Shown one piece after another: positions 8,138 through 16,038 of a stretch of DNA of 45,103 bases. How positions within the stretch are numbered: position 1 is the stretch's first letter; the number at the start of each line of letters is the position of its first letter. This DNA comes from JBBQXK01 sp038209775 (GTDB lineage Bacteria > Pseudomonadota > Alphaproteobacteria > Rhodobacterales > Rhodobacteraceae). The stretch covers positions 1 to 45,103 of the forward strand of contig JBBQXK010000028.1 in assembly GCA_038209775.1 (NCBI GenBank), in the 5' to 3' direction. Both the position numbers and the translations under genes were made by a program. The notes beneath the pieces were generated by a model. The model searched no databases, had not been told where the DNA came from, and was given only the letters and a program-made list of their open reading frames with translations.

Positions 8138-9928
8138 TCAAATCTTGCCGCCAGTTGCACTGTCAAACAGGTGCGTTGTGGCGGGGTTGGCGTTCAGCGT
8201 CACTGCGGCACCTGTCGTCAACGGGATGCGTTCGCGGAAGGCGGCAGTGATCTCAATGTCTCCGGCAGTGAACAGAACGTGCGTCTCTGAACCGGTTGGT
8301 TCCACCACATGCACAGCGCAGGGAATTCCATTCGCTGCGATCACGAGATGTTCCGGACGAACCCCGAACTGCACGTCCTGCCCATCCTCGGCATGGCCGC
8401 CTGCCGGCATTTCCATCAGCGCGCCGCAGGTTTGCACCATCTGGCGACCGTTTTCGCGGACGATCCGGCCGACCGAAAGGCCATCCACGTTCTGCAACTG
8501 GTCCAGCGCATCATAGACCCGCAAGCGGAGGCAGACGTGCACGCCGCCACGATTGCCCGGTTCTGCGATAACCCGCGCGCGCACCGTCTGGCCGGGATAG
8601 ACCAGCGGTGTCGCCATCAGGTCATAGGTCCGCATGTTCAGCATATCGGGCGGCGAAAATGTGGGGGTGGTCACGCTGGCCACCTGCCCGGGACCGAGCG
8701 CCTGATACCCCACGGAAAGCGCGCGTTCGCTGCCATGCTCCACATTGCCGACGGCGGCGGCTGCTAACCCGTGCCCGGCCTGCGTGCGGAACCCCTGACG
8801 GCTGCCGGGCAGCGAGAAGTGGAACTGCGCGCCGCCTTTCGGTTTCTCGATGCCCGTCCCCCCGGCCAGCCGCTGGCCAAGCCCCGCGATGTAATAGGCA
8901 ATCTTCACCGCGTCGTTGATCGACGACCCGCCATCCGCCGACGAGATCAGCAACCGGTCGGCAATCGGGCTGCGGAAATCCGCACCTGCGTTGATGCCCT
9001 CCAGCCCCAGCATGATGCCCATCAGGCAGCCGACGTTGCCGGCATTGCAGTCAGTGTCCCAACCGGCCGTGTTGATGATCATCTGGGCGCGCTGAAAATC
9101 GCCGGGCGCATAAAGGACGGCCATGATCATCAGCGCGTGGTTTGGAATGACGTGGCAATTGCCCGGAAAGGCGGCATAGCCATAGTGATCCTCGATCAGT
9201 TGCCGCGTCGCCAGCCAGTCTTGGTTTGCTTTGTGCCAGCGGCGGATGTCGACGATCAGCCGTGCAATCAGAGACGTTGCAGGGATTTGTGTCAATCCGG
9301 TGTCGATCAGATGGTCGATGTCGGATGACCGGAACGCCTCGGCCTCCATCGCGGCCCACAGTTGGGCGGCATAGACGCTTTCGCCATCATGATTGACGCT
9401 TCCGGCACGCCCCGCCAGCCTCGCCGCAAGCTTTGGTTGGCAAGGGGCGACCATCGCCCAGCCGTCGATAAAGATTTGCGCGCCGATCTGTTCGGCGACG
9501 GTCTGGCCGTTGGTCGCCGTGGACCCGCTGGCCGGGGCGGGGATGCCCTTTTTGAGGTTCAGCCAGGCGGTGTGCTCGGTCGAGTTGCCGTTGCCGCCCC
9601 ACCACAGGATCGTGCGATCCTCGATGATGTAGTTCAACCATGCCTTGCCGATATCCTCGGCTGACAGGTCGGGCGTGATCCCGTAATCCTCAAGCGCGCG
9701 GATGAAGGTGAATGTGCCGGCCACGTCATCATCGGTCACGACCAGGGACTGGCCCAGCCGTTCATGCACGTAATACTCGATCGGCCCCAGATCGCGCATG
9801 ATGCGTGGGTGGGTCCATTGTTCAAACGGGCGGCCAAGATAAACGCCGATCAGCTTGCCCAGAACCCCGGCATAGACGCGGGTCAGGTAGTCGTTGGGCA
9901 GCGTGACGGGCAGGGTGTGGGTGGTCAT
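8138..9928 (-). CDS. ADP-ribosylglycohydrolase-family protein fused to the TOBE tail of an ABC ATPase
   Basis: A 596-residue protein on the minus strand; the ATG at 9928 (MTTHTLPVTL) lies just after the permease stop. Residues 15-350 are an ADP-ribosylglycohydrolase (COG1397) fold with metal-binding T-D-D-D (65-68), N-H-D-G-E-S (179-184) and G-W-D-T-D (289-293). A beta-rich region follows to about 510. Residues 512-596 are unlike any hydrolase: F-G-V-R-P-E-H-L, V-E-P-T-G-S-E-T-H-V and T-T-H-L-F-D-S-A-T-G are the TOBE domain of MalK-type ATPases. The operon has no ATPase gene, so a deletion has probably fused the hydrolase to the last quarter of the ATPase. The physiological substrate is unknown; in sugar operons such hydrolases may act on N- or O-glycosides. 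Confidence 0.85.
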   Translation of the reverse strand: MTTHTLPVTLPNDYLTRVYAGVLGKLIGVYLGRPFEQWTHPRIMRDLGPIEYYVHERLGQSLVVTDDDVAGTFTFIRALEDYGITPDLSAEDIGKAWLNYIIEDRTILWWGGNGNSTEHTAWLNLKKGIPAPASGSTATNGQTVAEQIGAQIFIDGWAMVAPCQPKLAARLAGRAGSVNHDGESVYAAQLWAAMEAEAFRSSDIDHLIDTGLTQIPATSLIARLIVDIRRWHKANQDWLATRQLIEDHYGYAAFPGNCHVIPNHALMIMAVLYAPGDFQRAQMIINTAGWDTDCNAGNVGCLMGIMLGLEGINAGADFRSPIADRLLISSADGGSSINDAVKIAYYIAGLGQRLAGGTGIEKPKGGAQFHFSLPGSRQGFRTQAGHGLAAAAVGNVEHGSERALSVGYQALGPGQVASVTTPTFSPPDMLNMRTYDLMATPLVYPGQTVRARVIAEPGNRGGVHVCLRLRVYDALDQLQNVDGLSVGRIVRENGRQMVQTCGALMEMPAGGHAEDGQDVQFGVRPEHLVIAANGIPCAVHVVEPTGSETHVLFTAGDIEITAAFRERIPLTTGAAVTLNANPATTHLFDSATGGKI

Positions 9929-9950
9929 GATGAAGCCTTGCAAATAGGGG

Positions 9951-10784
9951 TCAACCTTTGACCGATCCGCCCGCCATGCCTTCGATGAAGCGGCGTTGCA
10001 GAAAGACAAAGAGGACGACGACAGGAGTGACGATGATCAGCGCGGCGGCCATGATCTCGCCCCAGTCAGAGGAGTATTGCCCGCTGAGAAGAAAGAACGA
10101 CACGACCGCCGTCAGCCTGTCCTGCTGCTGCAGGAACGTGGTGGCGATCAGAAATTCGTTCCACGAATAAAGCCCGATGATCAGCGCGACGGTCAGAATG
10201 CCGGGCGACACCATCGGTAGCATCACACGAGTGAACACCTGCCAGTGAGTAGCGCCATCGACCAGAGCCGCCTCTTCCAGTTCCTTGGGGATAGCGAGGA
10301 AATAGGTGCGTAGCAGCATGATCGCAAAGGGGCTGTAGATCGCGGTATAGACGACGGCGACGGCGAAGATGTTGTTGATGAGGCCCAGTTTGGCAAAGCC
10401 GAAATAAAGGGGGAACAGGAACAATTGAATCGGCGCGGTTGTGCTGGCCAACAAGTAAAAGGTCACGATTTTCCACGACTTGATCTTTTTACGCGCCAGC
10501 ACATAGGCCGCCGCCGAGCCGGTGGTGCAGACCAGAAGGATCGTCAGGCCTGTCAGCAGGGCCGAGTTCAAAAGCGTTCGTCCAAAGCGTGCATCCTCCC
10601 AAGCGCGGGTGAAATTGTCCCATCGCAGGGTGGCAGGCATCGAGAGGGGGCTTTGGACAATCTCGGGTGCGGACTTGACCGAGTTCAGTACCAGCAGCGC
10701 GATGGGAAACAGCGCGATGAAGGCCAGCACCGCCAAGAGGGCATAGGTGATGTATAGCGTGGCGCGGCTTTCGATCAGTCTCAT
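9951..10784 (-). CDS. CUT1 ABC sugar permease (MalG type)
   Basis: A 277-residue inner-membrane permease. The EAA loop reads E-A-A-L-V-D-G-A-T-H-W-Q-V-F-T-R-V-M-L-P. There are about six membrane segments and a G-G-S-V-K-G tail as in the MalG-type permease of the first operon. It starts inside the stop of the upstream permease (ATGA overlap at 10781-10784). The reading frame is intact, although the ATPase it needs is missing from this operon; the ATPase at 5295-6371 is a candidate substitute. Confidence 0.93.
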   Translation of the reverse strand: MRLIESRATLYITYALLAVLAFIALFPIALLVLNSVKSAPEIVQSPLSMPATLRWDNFTRAWEDARFGRTLLNSALLTGLTILLVCTTGSAAAYVLARKKIKSWKIVTFYLLASTTAPIQLFLFPLYFGFAKLGLINNIFAVAVVYTAIYSPFAIMLLRTYFLAIPKELEEAALVDGATHWQVFTRVMLPMVSPGILTVALIIGLYSWNEFLIATTFLQQQDRLTAVVSFFLLSGQYSSDWGEIMAAALIIVTPVVVLFVFLQRRFIEGMAGGSVKG

Positions 10785-11626
10785 GCATCACCCTCTTTCG
10801 ACTGCACGCGGATGTAGAAAAAGGTGGCGACAAGGCCGAACATGCTGGTCACAACCGATGCGGCTGCGGCCTGGCCCACGTTCAGGTCATAAAAGGCATT
10901 GCGGTAGGCCAGGGTTGACAGCACCTCGCTGCCAAACGCGGGGCCGCCTTGGATCAGAATGTAGACGAAGTCAAAGACCAGAAACGACCAGATTACCGTC
11001 ATGATCATCATCAGGATGATCGTAGGCTTGATCCCGGGCAGCAAGACGTAGCGCATCATCTGAAAGAAGGTCGCACCCTCCAGCCGTGCCGCCTCGATCT
11101 GCACAGCGGGCACCTGGCGCAAGGCGGCAAAGAGGATCACGCACAGAAAGCCCCACCAATGCCACAGGTCCACCGTGGCCACCCCGAACAGCGCAAGCGA
11201 TGGCTGCGACAGTGGATTGACCACGTCGATCCCCATCCGCTGCAACAGACCAAAGACGCCGGTGACAGGGCTGTAAATCATCCCCTGCCACACCCGCGCC
11301 GTGATGACCGTGGCGATGATGACCGGCAGGAAATACACGACCTGAAAGAACGTTCGCCCGCGCCGCACAACCAGCAGCATGGTTGCGGCCAGAAGCCCCA
11401 TCGCGATGGGGACGATCAGAAAGATCGCGGTCCAGATGATGTTGTTGGTCAGCGCCCGCCAGAACACGCGGTCGGCCCATAGCGCCTCGAAGTTGCCCAA
11501 TGCGATGAACTGTAGGGTGGAAATCCCGTCCCAGTGAAAGAAGGCCAGCGCAATCGTCAAGCAGGCCGGGATCAGGATAACCACCACGTTGATGGCCAAC
11601 GTCGGCACCAAGTATGGCCTGTGCAT
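10781..11626 (-). CDS. CUT1 ABC sugar permease (MalF type)
   Basis: A 281-residue permease. The chosen ATG at 11626 (MHRPYLVPTL) has an AGGAGG site seven bases upstream; the frame stays open further upstream but only through a hairpin spacer. The EAA-type loop is I-E-A-A-R-L-E-G-A-T-F-F-Q-M-M-R-Y-V-L-L-P, and the C-terminal G-G-P-A-F-G-S-E-V-L is typical. It pairs with the MalG-type permease that overlaps its stop. The binding-protein gene lies just upstream, separated by the hairpin at 11664-11686. Confidence 0.92.
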   Translation of the reverse strand: MHRPYLVPTLAINVVVILIPACLTIALAFFHWDGISTLQFIALGNFEALWADRVFWRALTNNIIWTAIFLIVPIAMGLLAATMLLVVRRGRTFFQVVYFLPVIIATVITARVWQGMIYSPVTGVFGLLQRMGIDVVNPLSQPSLALFGVATVDLWHWWGFLCVILFAALRQVPAVQIEAARLEGATFFQMMRYVLLPGIKPTIILMMIMTVIWSFLVFDFVYILIQGGPAFGSEVLSTLAYRNAFYDLNVGQAAAASVVTSMFGLVATFFYIRVQSKEGDA

Positions 11627-11663
11627 GGGCCAACCTCCTGATCGGGTCATGGAAAGGGGAAAC

Positions 11664-11686
11664 GGGCGGCGGCCCCGCCGCCGCCC
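11664..11686 (-). terminator. Hairpin between binding-protein and permease genes
   Basis: GGGCGGCGG (11664-11672) and CCGCCGCCC (11678-11686) form a perfect nine-pair stem with a five-base loop, ten bases beyond the binding-protein stop on the minus strand. No U-tract follows, so an attenuator or mRNA-protecting structure is likelier than a full terminator. Confidence 0.6.
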
Positions 11687-11696
11687 TGGATCAGCG

Positions 11697-13026
11697 TCAG
11701 CGTTTCGGAATTGCCGGAACCTTGCCTTCGGCCTTTTCCTGCTGGAACGAGGCATCCAGCTTGGTCAGGAAATCCAGCGTGGTCGTCTTGCCCAACCATA
11801 CCTCTTCCATGCCGCTGACCAGATAGGTGTCGGTCGCGGGCGGCAGGAAAGTCCAGGTGGTATAGCCATACTGGTTTGCGTTTACCGACGTTGCGAGGTC
11901 GGCCATCACTTCACCGTAAAGCGGCATCACGCCGTCACCCAGTTTGACACCCGAAAGGTCGCGCAGCGGCGCGTTCCATTCGCCCTGCCAGACCGTGTTC
12001 ATCGTGCCATAGAACGCATTGCTGAAGACGTAATCGATGACCTTTGCAGCGCCATCGGGGTTCTTGGACGGGGCCGCGATGGAAAACGTCGACCCGATCC
12101 CGAGCGCATAGATCGGGTAAGGCACGCCTTCGGCACTTGGAAAGCCGACAAAGCCCGGTTCGGCGTTGTTGGCCGGAAAGTAGGTCTGTGCGTTGGCAAA
12201 GTTCCAGGTGCCGGTCGGCGCCATTCCGGCCTTGCCGGTGGCGATCTGCGCAAAGGCCTGCTCGCCGGTCAGCGAGAAGTAGTCGGGCCCGAAGTAACCC
12301 GCCTGCCACCATTTGTTCAGCGTGTCGATGGCGGTGACGAACGGCTCGGACGTCCACGGAATCGCGCCGTTCAGTGCCTTGGCCATGTTGTCCGGCCCGG
12401 CGATGGAGTTCAGCACGATGGACACGTAATGCTCATTCGTGGGGCGCCAGTCGGCGTTGCCCGCAGCAAAGGGCACCATGCCTTTGGCCAGCATCTTGTC
12501 GGCAAGCGCCTCAAGTTCCGGGATTGTGGTTGGCGCTGTCCAGCCCTTTTCGGCAAACAGCGTCTTGCTGTAGAACAGACCAAGCGTCTCGTAGGTCTTG
12601 GGCAGGGCATGAAGCTTGCCGTCATATTTCCCAAGGTCGAGGAACACCGGCAGGATGCGGTCGTTCCACCCCAACGATGCCGCATAGTCGTCGAGCGGCA
12701 GCAGCTGCCCCGCCTGCGCCATCGATGCCACGTAGCTGGGGCCGGGGGTATAGACGACATCGGGACCGGAGCTTGACAGCATCGCCACCCGCAATTGCTT
12801 GTCCAGTTCGCTGCCGCGAAAGTCGATGGTCACTTGCTGGTCCGGGTTGGCGTCGTTGAAGGCCGCTTCAACCAGAGATTTCAGGAAATCCTGATTGGCG
12901 GGCGAGGCGTTCTCATACCACGAGCTGATCGGTGCCTTGTCTTGCGCAAAAAAGCGTCGTTGCGCAGGTCGCGAGGGCGGTCAGCGCCGTGCCCCCAAAG
13001 AGTATCTGCCGTCTGTTGATGATCAA
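11697..13026 (-). CDS. CUT1 sugar-binding protein with a frameshift in the signal peptide (probable pseudogene)
   Basis: The mature family-1 binding protein is intact from about 12955 to 11697 (S-S-W-Y-E-N-A-S-P-A-N-Q onward, ending V-P-A-I-P-K-R). In that frame, however, a TGA lies upstream and no good start exists. A perfect twin-basic signal peptide (I-I-N-R-R-Q-I-L-F-G-G-T-A-L-T-A-L-A) sits in another frame, starting at a TTG (13026-13024) after GAGGAGGAG. The two frames rejoin if one T is removed from a T6 run on the coding strand (A6 at 12948-12953), giving ...T-L-F-A-Q-D-K-A-P-I. So either a real frameshift has killed export or the run is miscounted. Residue content and length are otherwise normal for the family. 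Confidence 0.8.
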
Positions 13027-13059
13027 TCTCCTCCTCAGATTGGGTTCAGTCGCCTGGGG

Positions 13060-14064
13060 TCAGGTCGACTGCCGTGTGATCAGCTGAAACGGCATTTCCA
13101 CGGCTGTTCCTGTTCCGGGAGTCTTGCCATGAAGCCGGTCCATCAGGATTTCCGCCGCCCGAATGCCGATCTCGTTCTGAAACTGCGCAACCGTGGTCAA
13201 GCCGGGGCTGACAAGGCGGGCGGCCGCAATATCATCAAACCCCGCCACCGCGACGTCGCCCGGTACCGATAGGCCAGCCTCGCGCAGTGCCTGCATTGCG
13301 CCGATAGCCATCAGGTCATTCGCGGCAAAGATCGCTGTTGGCCGTGTCTTGCGGGCCAGGATCACCTTCGCCGCGCGAAACCCGCCCTCTTCGTTGAAGG
13401 TGTCATCAAGCACGACGTCCGGCTCCACACCTGCCTCGGCCAGAGCGGTCATGTAGCCGTCAACCCGCACCGTCTGTGGCCCACCCCGCCCGGCGATCAT
13501 GCTGATCTGAAGGTGGCCTCGGTCGATCAGGTGGCGGACCATGGCGTAAGACGCAGCCAACCCATCGACATAGATGTTGTCCAACGGGATATCGCCGCAG
13601 GCCTTGCGCGTGGCTTCAATCCGCACCACGGGAATGCCAGCTTTCAGAACATCAACAAAATCCTGCGCCCGCAGCGTCCAGAACACGCCAATCACGCCAT
13701 CAACTCGGCCTTGGCGTGACCAGTCCAGAAAGTGGCGTTCGCGTTCCGCCAACCCGTCGGTATTGACCGCGATGACATCGTAGTTCTGACCTTCGGCGAC
13801 AGACTGGATGCCCCGGATCAGGGCCGGATAGTATGGGTTCGTAATGTCGGGGACGATGCAAGCGATTGTCATCGTTCGGTTTGTCTTCAGCGCCTGAGCA
13901 AAGCGGTTGGGGATGTAGCCCAGTTCGCGGGCGGCGGAGGCGATACGCTCTAGCGTCTCGCCCGGAAGCTGATCAGGGCTTCCACCAAGGGCAATGGAAA
14001 CCGCCGCCTGCGAGACCCCGGCGCGCAGGGCGACATCTTTTTGAGTGGCTCTCTTGACGCGCAC
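13060..14064 (-). CDS. LacI-family transcriptional regulator
   Basis: A 334-residue regulator starting with GTG at 14064, with AAGGTGA just upstream. The N-terminal helix-turn-helix is T-Q-K-D-V-A-L-R-A-G-V-S-Q-A-A-V-S-I-A-L. The hinge is followed by a periplasmic-binding-like sensor with the usual N-D-L-M-A-I-G-A-M-Q-A-L and V-A-G-F-D-D-I-A. It is the first gene of the minus-strand sugar operon, 33 bases ahead of the binding-protein start. The inverted repeat at 14074-14098 is its likely operator. Confidence 0.94.
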   Translation of the reverse strand: MRVKRATQKDVALRAGVSQAAVSIALGGSPDQLPGETLERIASAARELGYIPNRFAQALKTNRTMTIACIVPDITNPYYPALIRGIQSVAEGQNYDVIAVNTDGLAERERHFLDWSRQGRVDGVIGVFWTLRAQDFVDVLKAGIPVVRIEATRKACGDIPLDNIYVDGLAASYAMVRHLIDRGHLQISMIAGRGGPQTVRVDGYMTALAEAGVEPDVVLDDTFNEEGGFRAAKVILARKTRPTAIFAANDLMAIGAMQALREAGLSVPGDVAVAGFDDIAAARLVSPGLTTVAQFQNEIGIRAAEILMDRLHGKTPGTGTAVEMPFQLITRQST

Positions 14065-14073
14065 GACTCACCT

Positions 14074-14098
14074 TTATACGAATTAGTGATACCTATAA
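14074..14098 (-). promoter_or_regulatory. Candidate LacI operator ahead of the minus-strand sugar operon
   Basis: TTATACGAAT (14074-14083) and ATACCTATAA (14089-14098) form an inverted repeat matching at eight of ten positions with a five-base spacer, 10 bases upstream of the LacI start. It is distinctly A+T-rich. The location would allow autoregulation. Position and symmetry are seen; binding is inferred. Confidence 0.45.
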
Positions 14099-14191
14099 GT
14101 AAGGAGCTATCAGTCTGCCAATCGCCAGATGTCTGTCGGTTCTGTCGCACGCATCAGAGACGGCTGGATAAAGCGCTACGGTTTCCCTCCG

Positions 14192-14332
14192 TCAGGCGGC
14201 CAGCGCCGCAGATTGGGAAAACGGACAGGGTCCGGGTGTCAGCTTGCCCTTTCGGATCATGTTCGCCACCTCGATTCCTTCAAGCGTTGCCGAAGCTGAT
14301 TTGAAGGACTTGAACCCAAGCATGGGTCCGGG
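14192..14332 (-). pseudogene. IS6-family transposase remnant (C-terminal tail)
   Basis: On the minus strand, from about 14332, the frame reads P-M-L-G-F-K-S-F-K-S-A, then G-I-E-V-A-N-M-I-R-K-G-K, and ends A-A-L-A-A at a TGA (14194-14192). This is the typical end of IS6/IS26-type DDE transposases (G-F-K-S motif followed by the I-x-H/N-M-I-R-K-G helix). The rest of the transposase is absent. It shows that an IS6-type element once sat between the two sugar operons. Confidence 0.65.
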
Positions 14333-14440
14333 TTGCGATGGCCGGATTCAGACTGTCCTTCGCGCGCAGATATTATGTGAGCCGAGTGTCGGTGGCGGTG
14401 CCAAGGTAGAGACTTGCGCAACTGTCGGTCCAATAGCCGC

Positions 14441-14593
14441 TCGCGACGATATGGCGGCAAGCCTGCCGTCGTCGTGTCCGACACTCGGGACCGGGAGTTC
14501 AAGGTCGGTGCGCCTGACAAGGTCCGGCTCACCGGCATCACGTATGACAAGACCCACAACTGTGAGCTGTATCTGACTGTCGTGATCGACCAT
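14441..14593 (+). pseudogene. IS3-family transposase (OrfB) remnant
   Basis: About 51 residues resemble the start of the integrase core of IS3-type OrfB: R-R-Y-G-G-K, D-T-R-D-R-E-F, A-P-D-K-V, L-T-G-I-T-Y, then L-Y-L-T-V-V-I-D. In working enzymes the motif is T-D-I-T-Y, whose Asp is the first catalytic residue. Here it is Gly, and both sides of the fragment are lost. It is a decayed, inactive piece. Confidence 0.6.
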
Positions 14594-14832
14594 CCGCCGG
14601 AGAACATTCCCTCGCCGTTCTGTCGCGGTTTCATCCGAACCATGTCACCGCCAAACTGCCAGGAAATCTACTTCCAGCATTGCGCCGGGTCGATCGGGTT
14701 GGCTGGGAGGCGGCCAGTGCCGAGGTTACTGATGGAATCTGATGTGTATCGCGCTGGCCCACCTGACCCGTGCCGTTAATGTGGCGGGCAAGGTCGCAGT
14801 CCCCTGGGGGCAGGTGAGGAGTATCATTGGCG

Positions 14833-16038
14833 ATGCCGCAGCTTTTCGGCACATCGGTGGATCGGGCGTCGCTGGCGGCTCGTGCCGGCAGCCTGACCCA
14901 GTTCGGCGGCGTCCGGCTGGTCACCCTTGCCGACGGGGTAGAGCGGGGCATCCGCCTGTTGGAGTTCCGCACCGGGTCTGGCCTTTGCTTTTCGGTCATG
15001 GTCGACCGCGCAATGGACATCGCCGAGGTCTCGCACGCCGGGCGTGCCATCGGCTGGCATTCCCCCACCGGCTTTCGCCATCCCGGCCTGCATGAACCCG
15101 AAGGTGAGGGGGGGCTCGGCTGGGTGCGGTCCTTCTCCGGCTTTCTTGCGACGGGGGGGCTGGACCATATCCTTGGGGCGGAAGAGGTTGACGCCTCCGA
15201 TTACGACTATCCCCGCCGCGCCACTGTGCGCCACGGGCTGCATGGCCGGATCAGCGCCATCCCCGCGCGCCTGACCGGCTATGGTGAGCGGTGGGAGGGC
15301 GACCGTTGCATCCTCTGGGCCGAGGGCGTGGTGACCCAAGCCGCCGTCTTCGGCGAGGTGCTGGAACTGCACCGCCGCATCGAGGCTGACCTTGGCGGCA
15401 ACGACATTCGCCTGACCGACCGGGTGGTCAACGCAGGCTTTTGCCGCACACCGCACATGATGCTGTATCACATCAACATCGGCTATCCGGTGGTGGACGA
15501 GGGCGCGCGCTATCTGGCCCCGATCCGGCAGGTTGTCTGGGCCTCGCATGCCGCTGACCTTGCCGCACAGGGCACCGGCTACTTGCGCTGTCCGCCGCCG
15601 ATACCGGGCTTTCAAGAGCAGGTCTGGGAACACCAGATGGCCGCCGACGCGGATGGCGTGGTTCCGGTCGCGCTGGTCAACGACCGGATCGGGCTGGGCA
15701 TATTGGTCGAGACGCGGCAGGACCAGCTGCCCTGCGCCCTGCAATGGCAGAACTTCCGCGCCGGGCATTACGTGATGGGGATAGAACCCGTCACCCACCA
15801 CGTCCTTGGCAACCGTTTTGCGCGCGAGCGGGGCGAGATGATCTGGCTGAACCACGACGACGCTCGTCGCTATGATTGCCGCTTTACCGTCCTTGACGGG
15901 GCAGCGGACATCGCCGCGTGTGAAGCACGGATTGCAGGCATCGCCCGGCAACCCGACAGCGACTATCCTGAACCGACTGGGCAATTCGCCCGTCTTGACC
16001 AAACCCGCCTTGACCTAAAAGGAAAGGCCCCTCAATGA
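14833..16038 (+). CDS. DUF4432-family protein, aldose-1-epimerase-like
   Basis: About 401 residues from the ATG at 14833. A TTG at 14827 is an alternative, since GAGGAG (14816-14821) suits either. The fold is that of the galactose-mutarotase-like beta-sandwich family DUF4432, recognisable by V-D-R-A-M-D-I, G-F-R-H-P-G-L, H-M-M-L-Y-H-I-N-I-G-Y-P and G-I-E-P-V-T-H-H. These proteins sit in carbohydrate operons and probably bind or epimerise a sugar or cyclitol. It is the first of nine tightly coupled genes reaching 22697, and overlaps the desaturase-like oxygenase gene by four bases. The reaction is unknown. Confidence 0.88.
   Translation: MPQLFGTSVDRASLAARAGSLTQFGGVRLVTLADGVERGIRLLEFRTGSGLCFSVMVDRAMDIAEVSHAGRAIGWHSPTGFRHPGLHEPEGEGGLGWVRSFSGFLATGGLDHILGAEEVDASDYDYPRRATVRHGLHGRISAIPARLTGYGERWEGDRCILWAEGVVTQAAVFGEVLELHRRIEADLGGNDIRLTDRVVNAGFCRTPHMMLYHINIGYPVVDEGARYLAPIRQVVWASHAADLAAQGTGYLRCPPPIPGFQEQVWEHQMAADADGVVPVALVNDRIGLGILVETRQDQLPCALQWQNFRAGHYVMGIEPVTHHVLGNRFARERGEMIWLNHDDARRYDCRFTVLDGAADIAACEARIAGIARQPDSDYPEPTGQFARLDQTRLDLKGKAPQ

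Larger units (their letters stand above)
14065..14832. other. Gene-free stretch made of transposon debris
   Basis: No intact gene lies here. It contains the operator candidate at 14074-14098, an IS6-type transposase tail (14192-14332, minus) and an IS3-type transposase fragment (14441-14593, plus). About 230 bases (14594-14826) show no recognisable coding signal. The operon at 14833 therefore starts directly behind mobile-element debris; no convincing promoter was found for it. Confidence 0.65.

Noticed and set aside
11589..12776. 395-codon plus-strand frame opposite the block B binding protein
   Set aside because: Composition is Arg/Gly/Val-rich and it covers the conserved binding-protein gene; no independent support.
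14824..16002. 392-codon minus-strand frame opposite DUF4432
   Set aside because: No start signal and no family motif, whereas the plus strand shows a conserved family and operon overlap.
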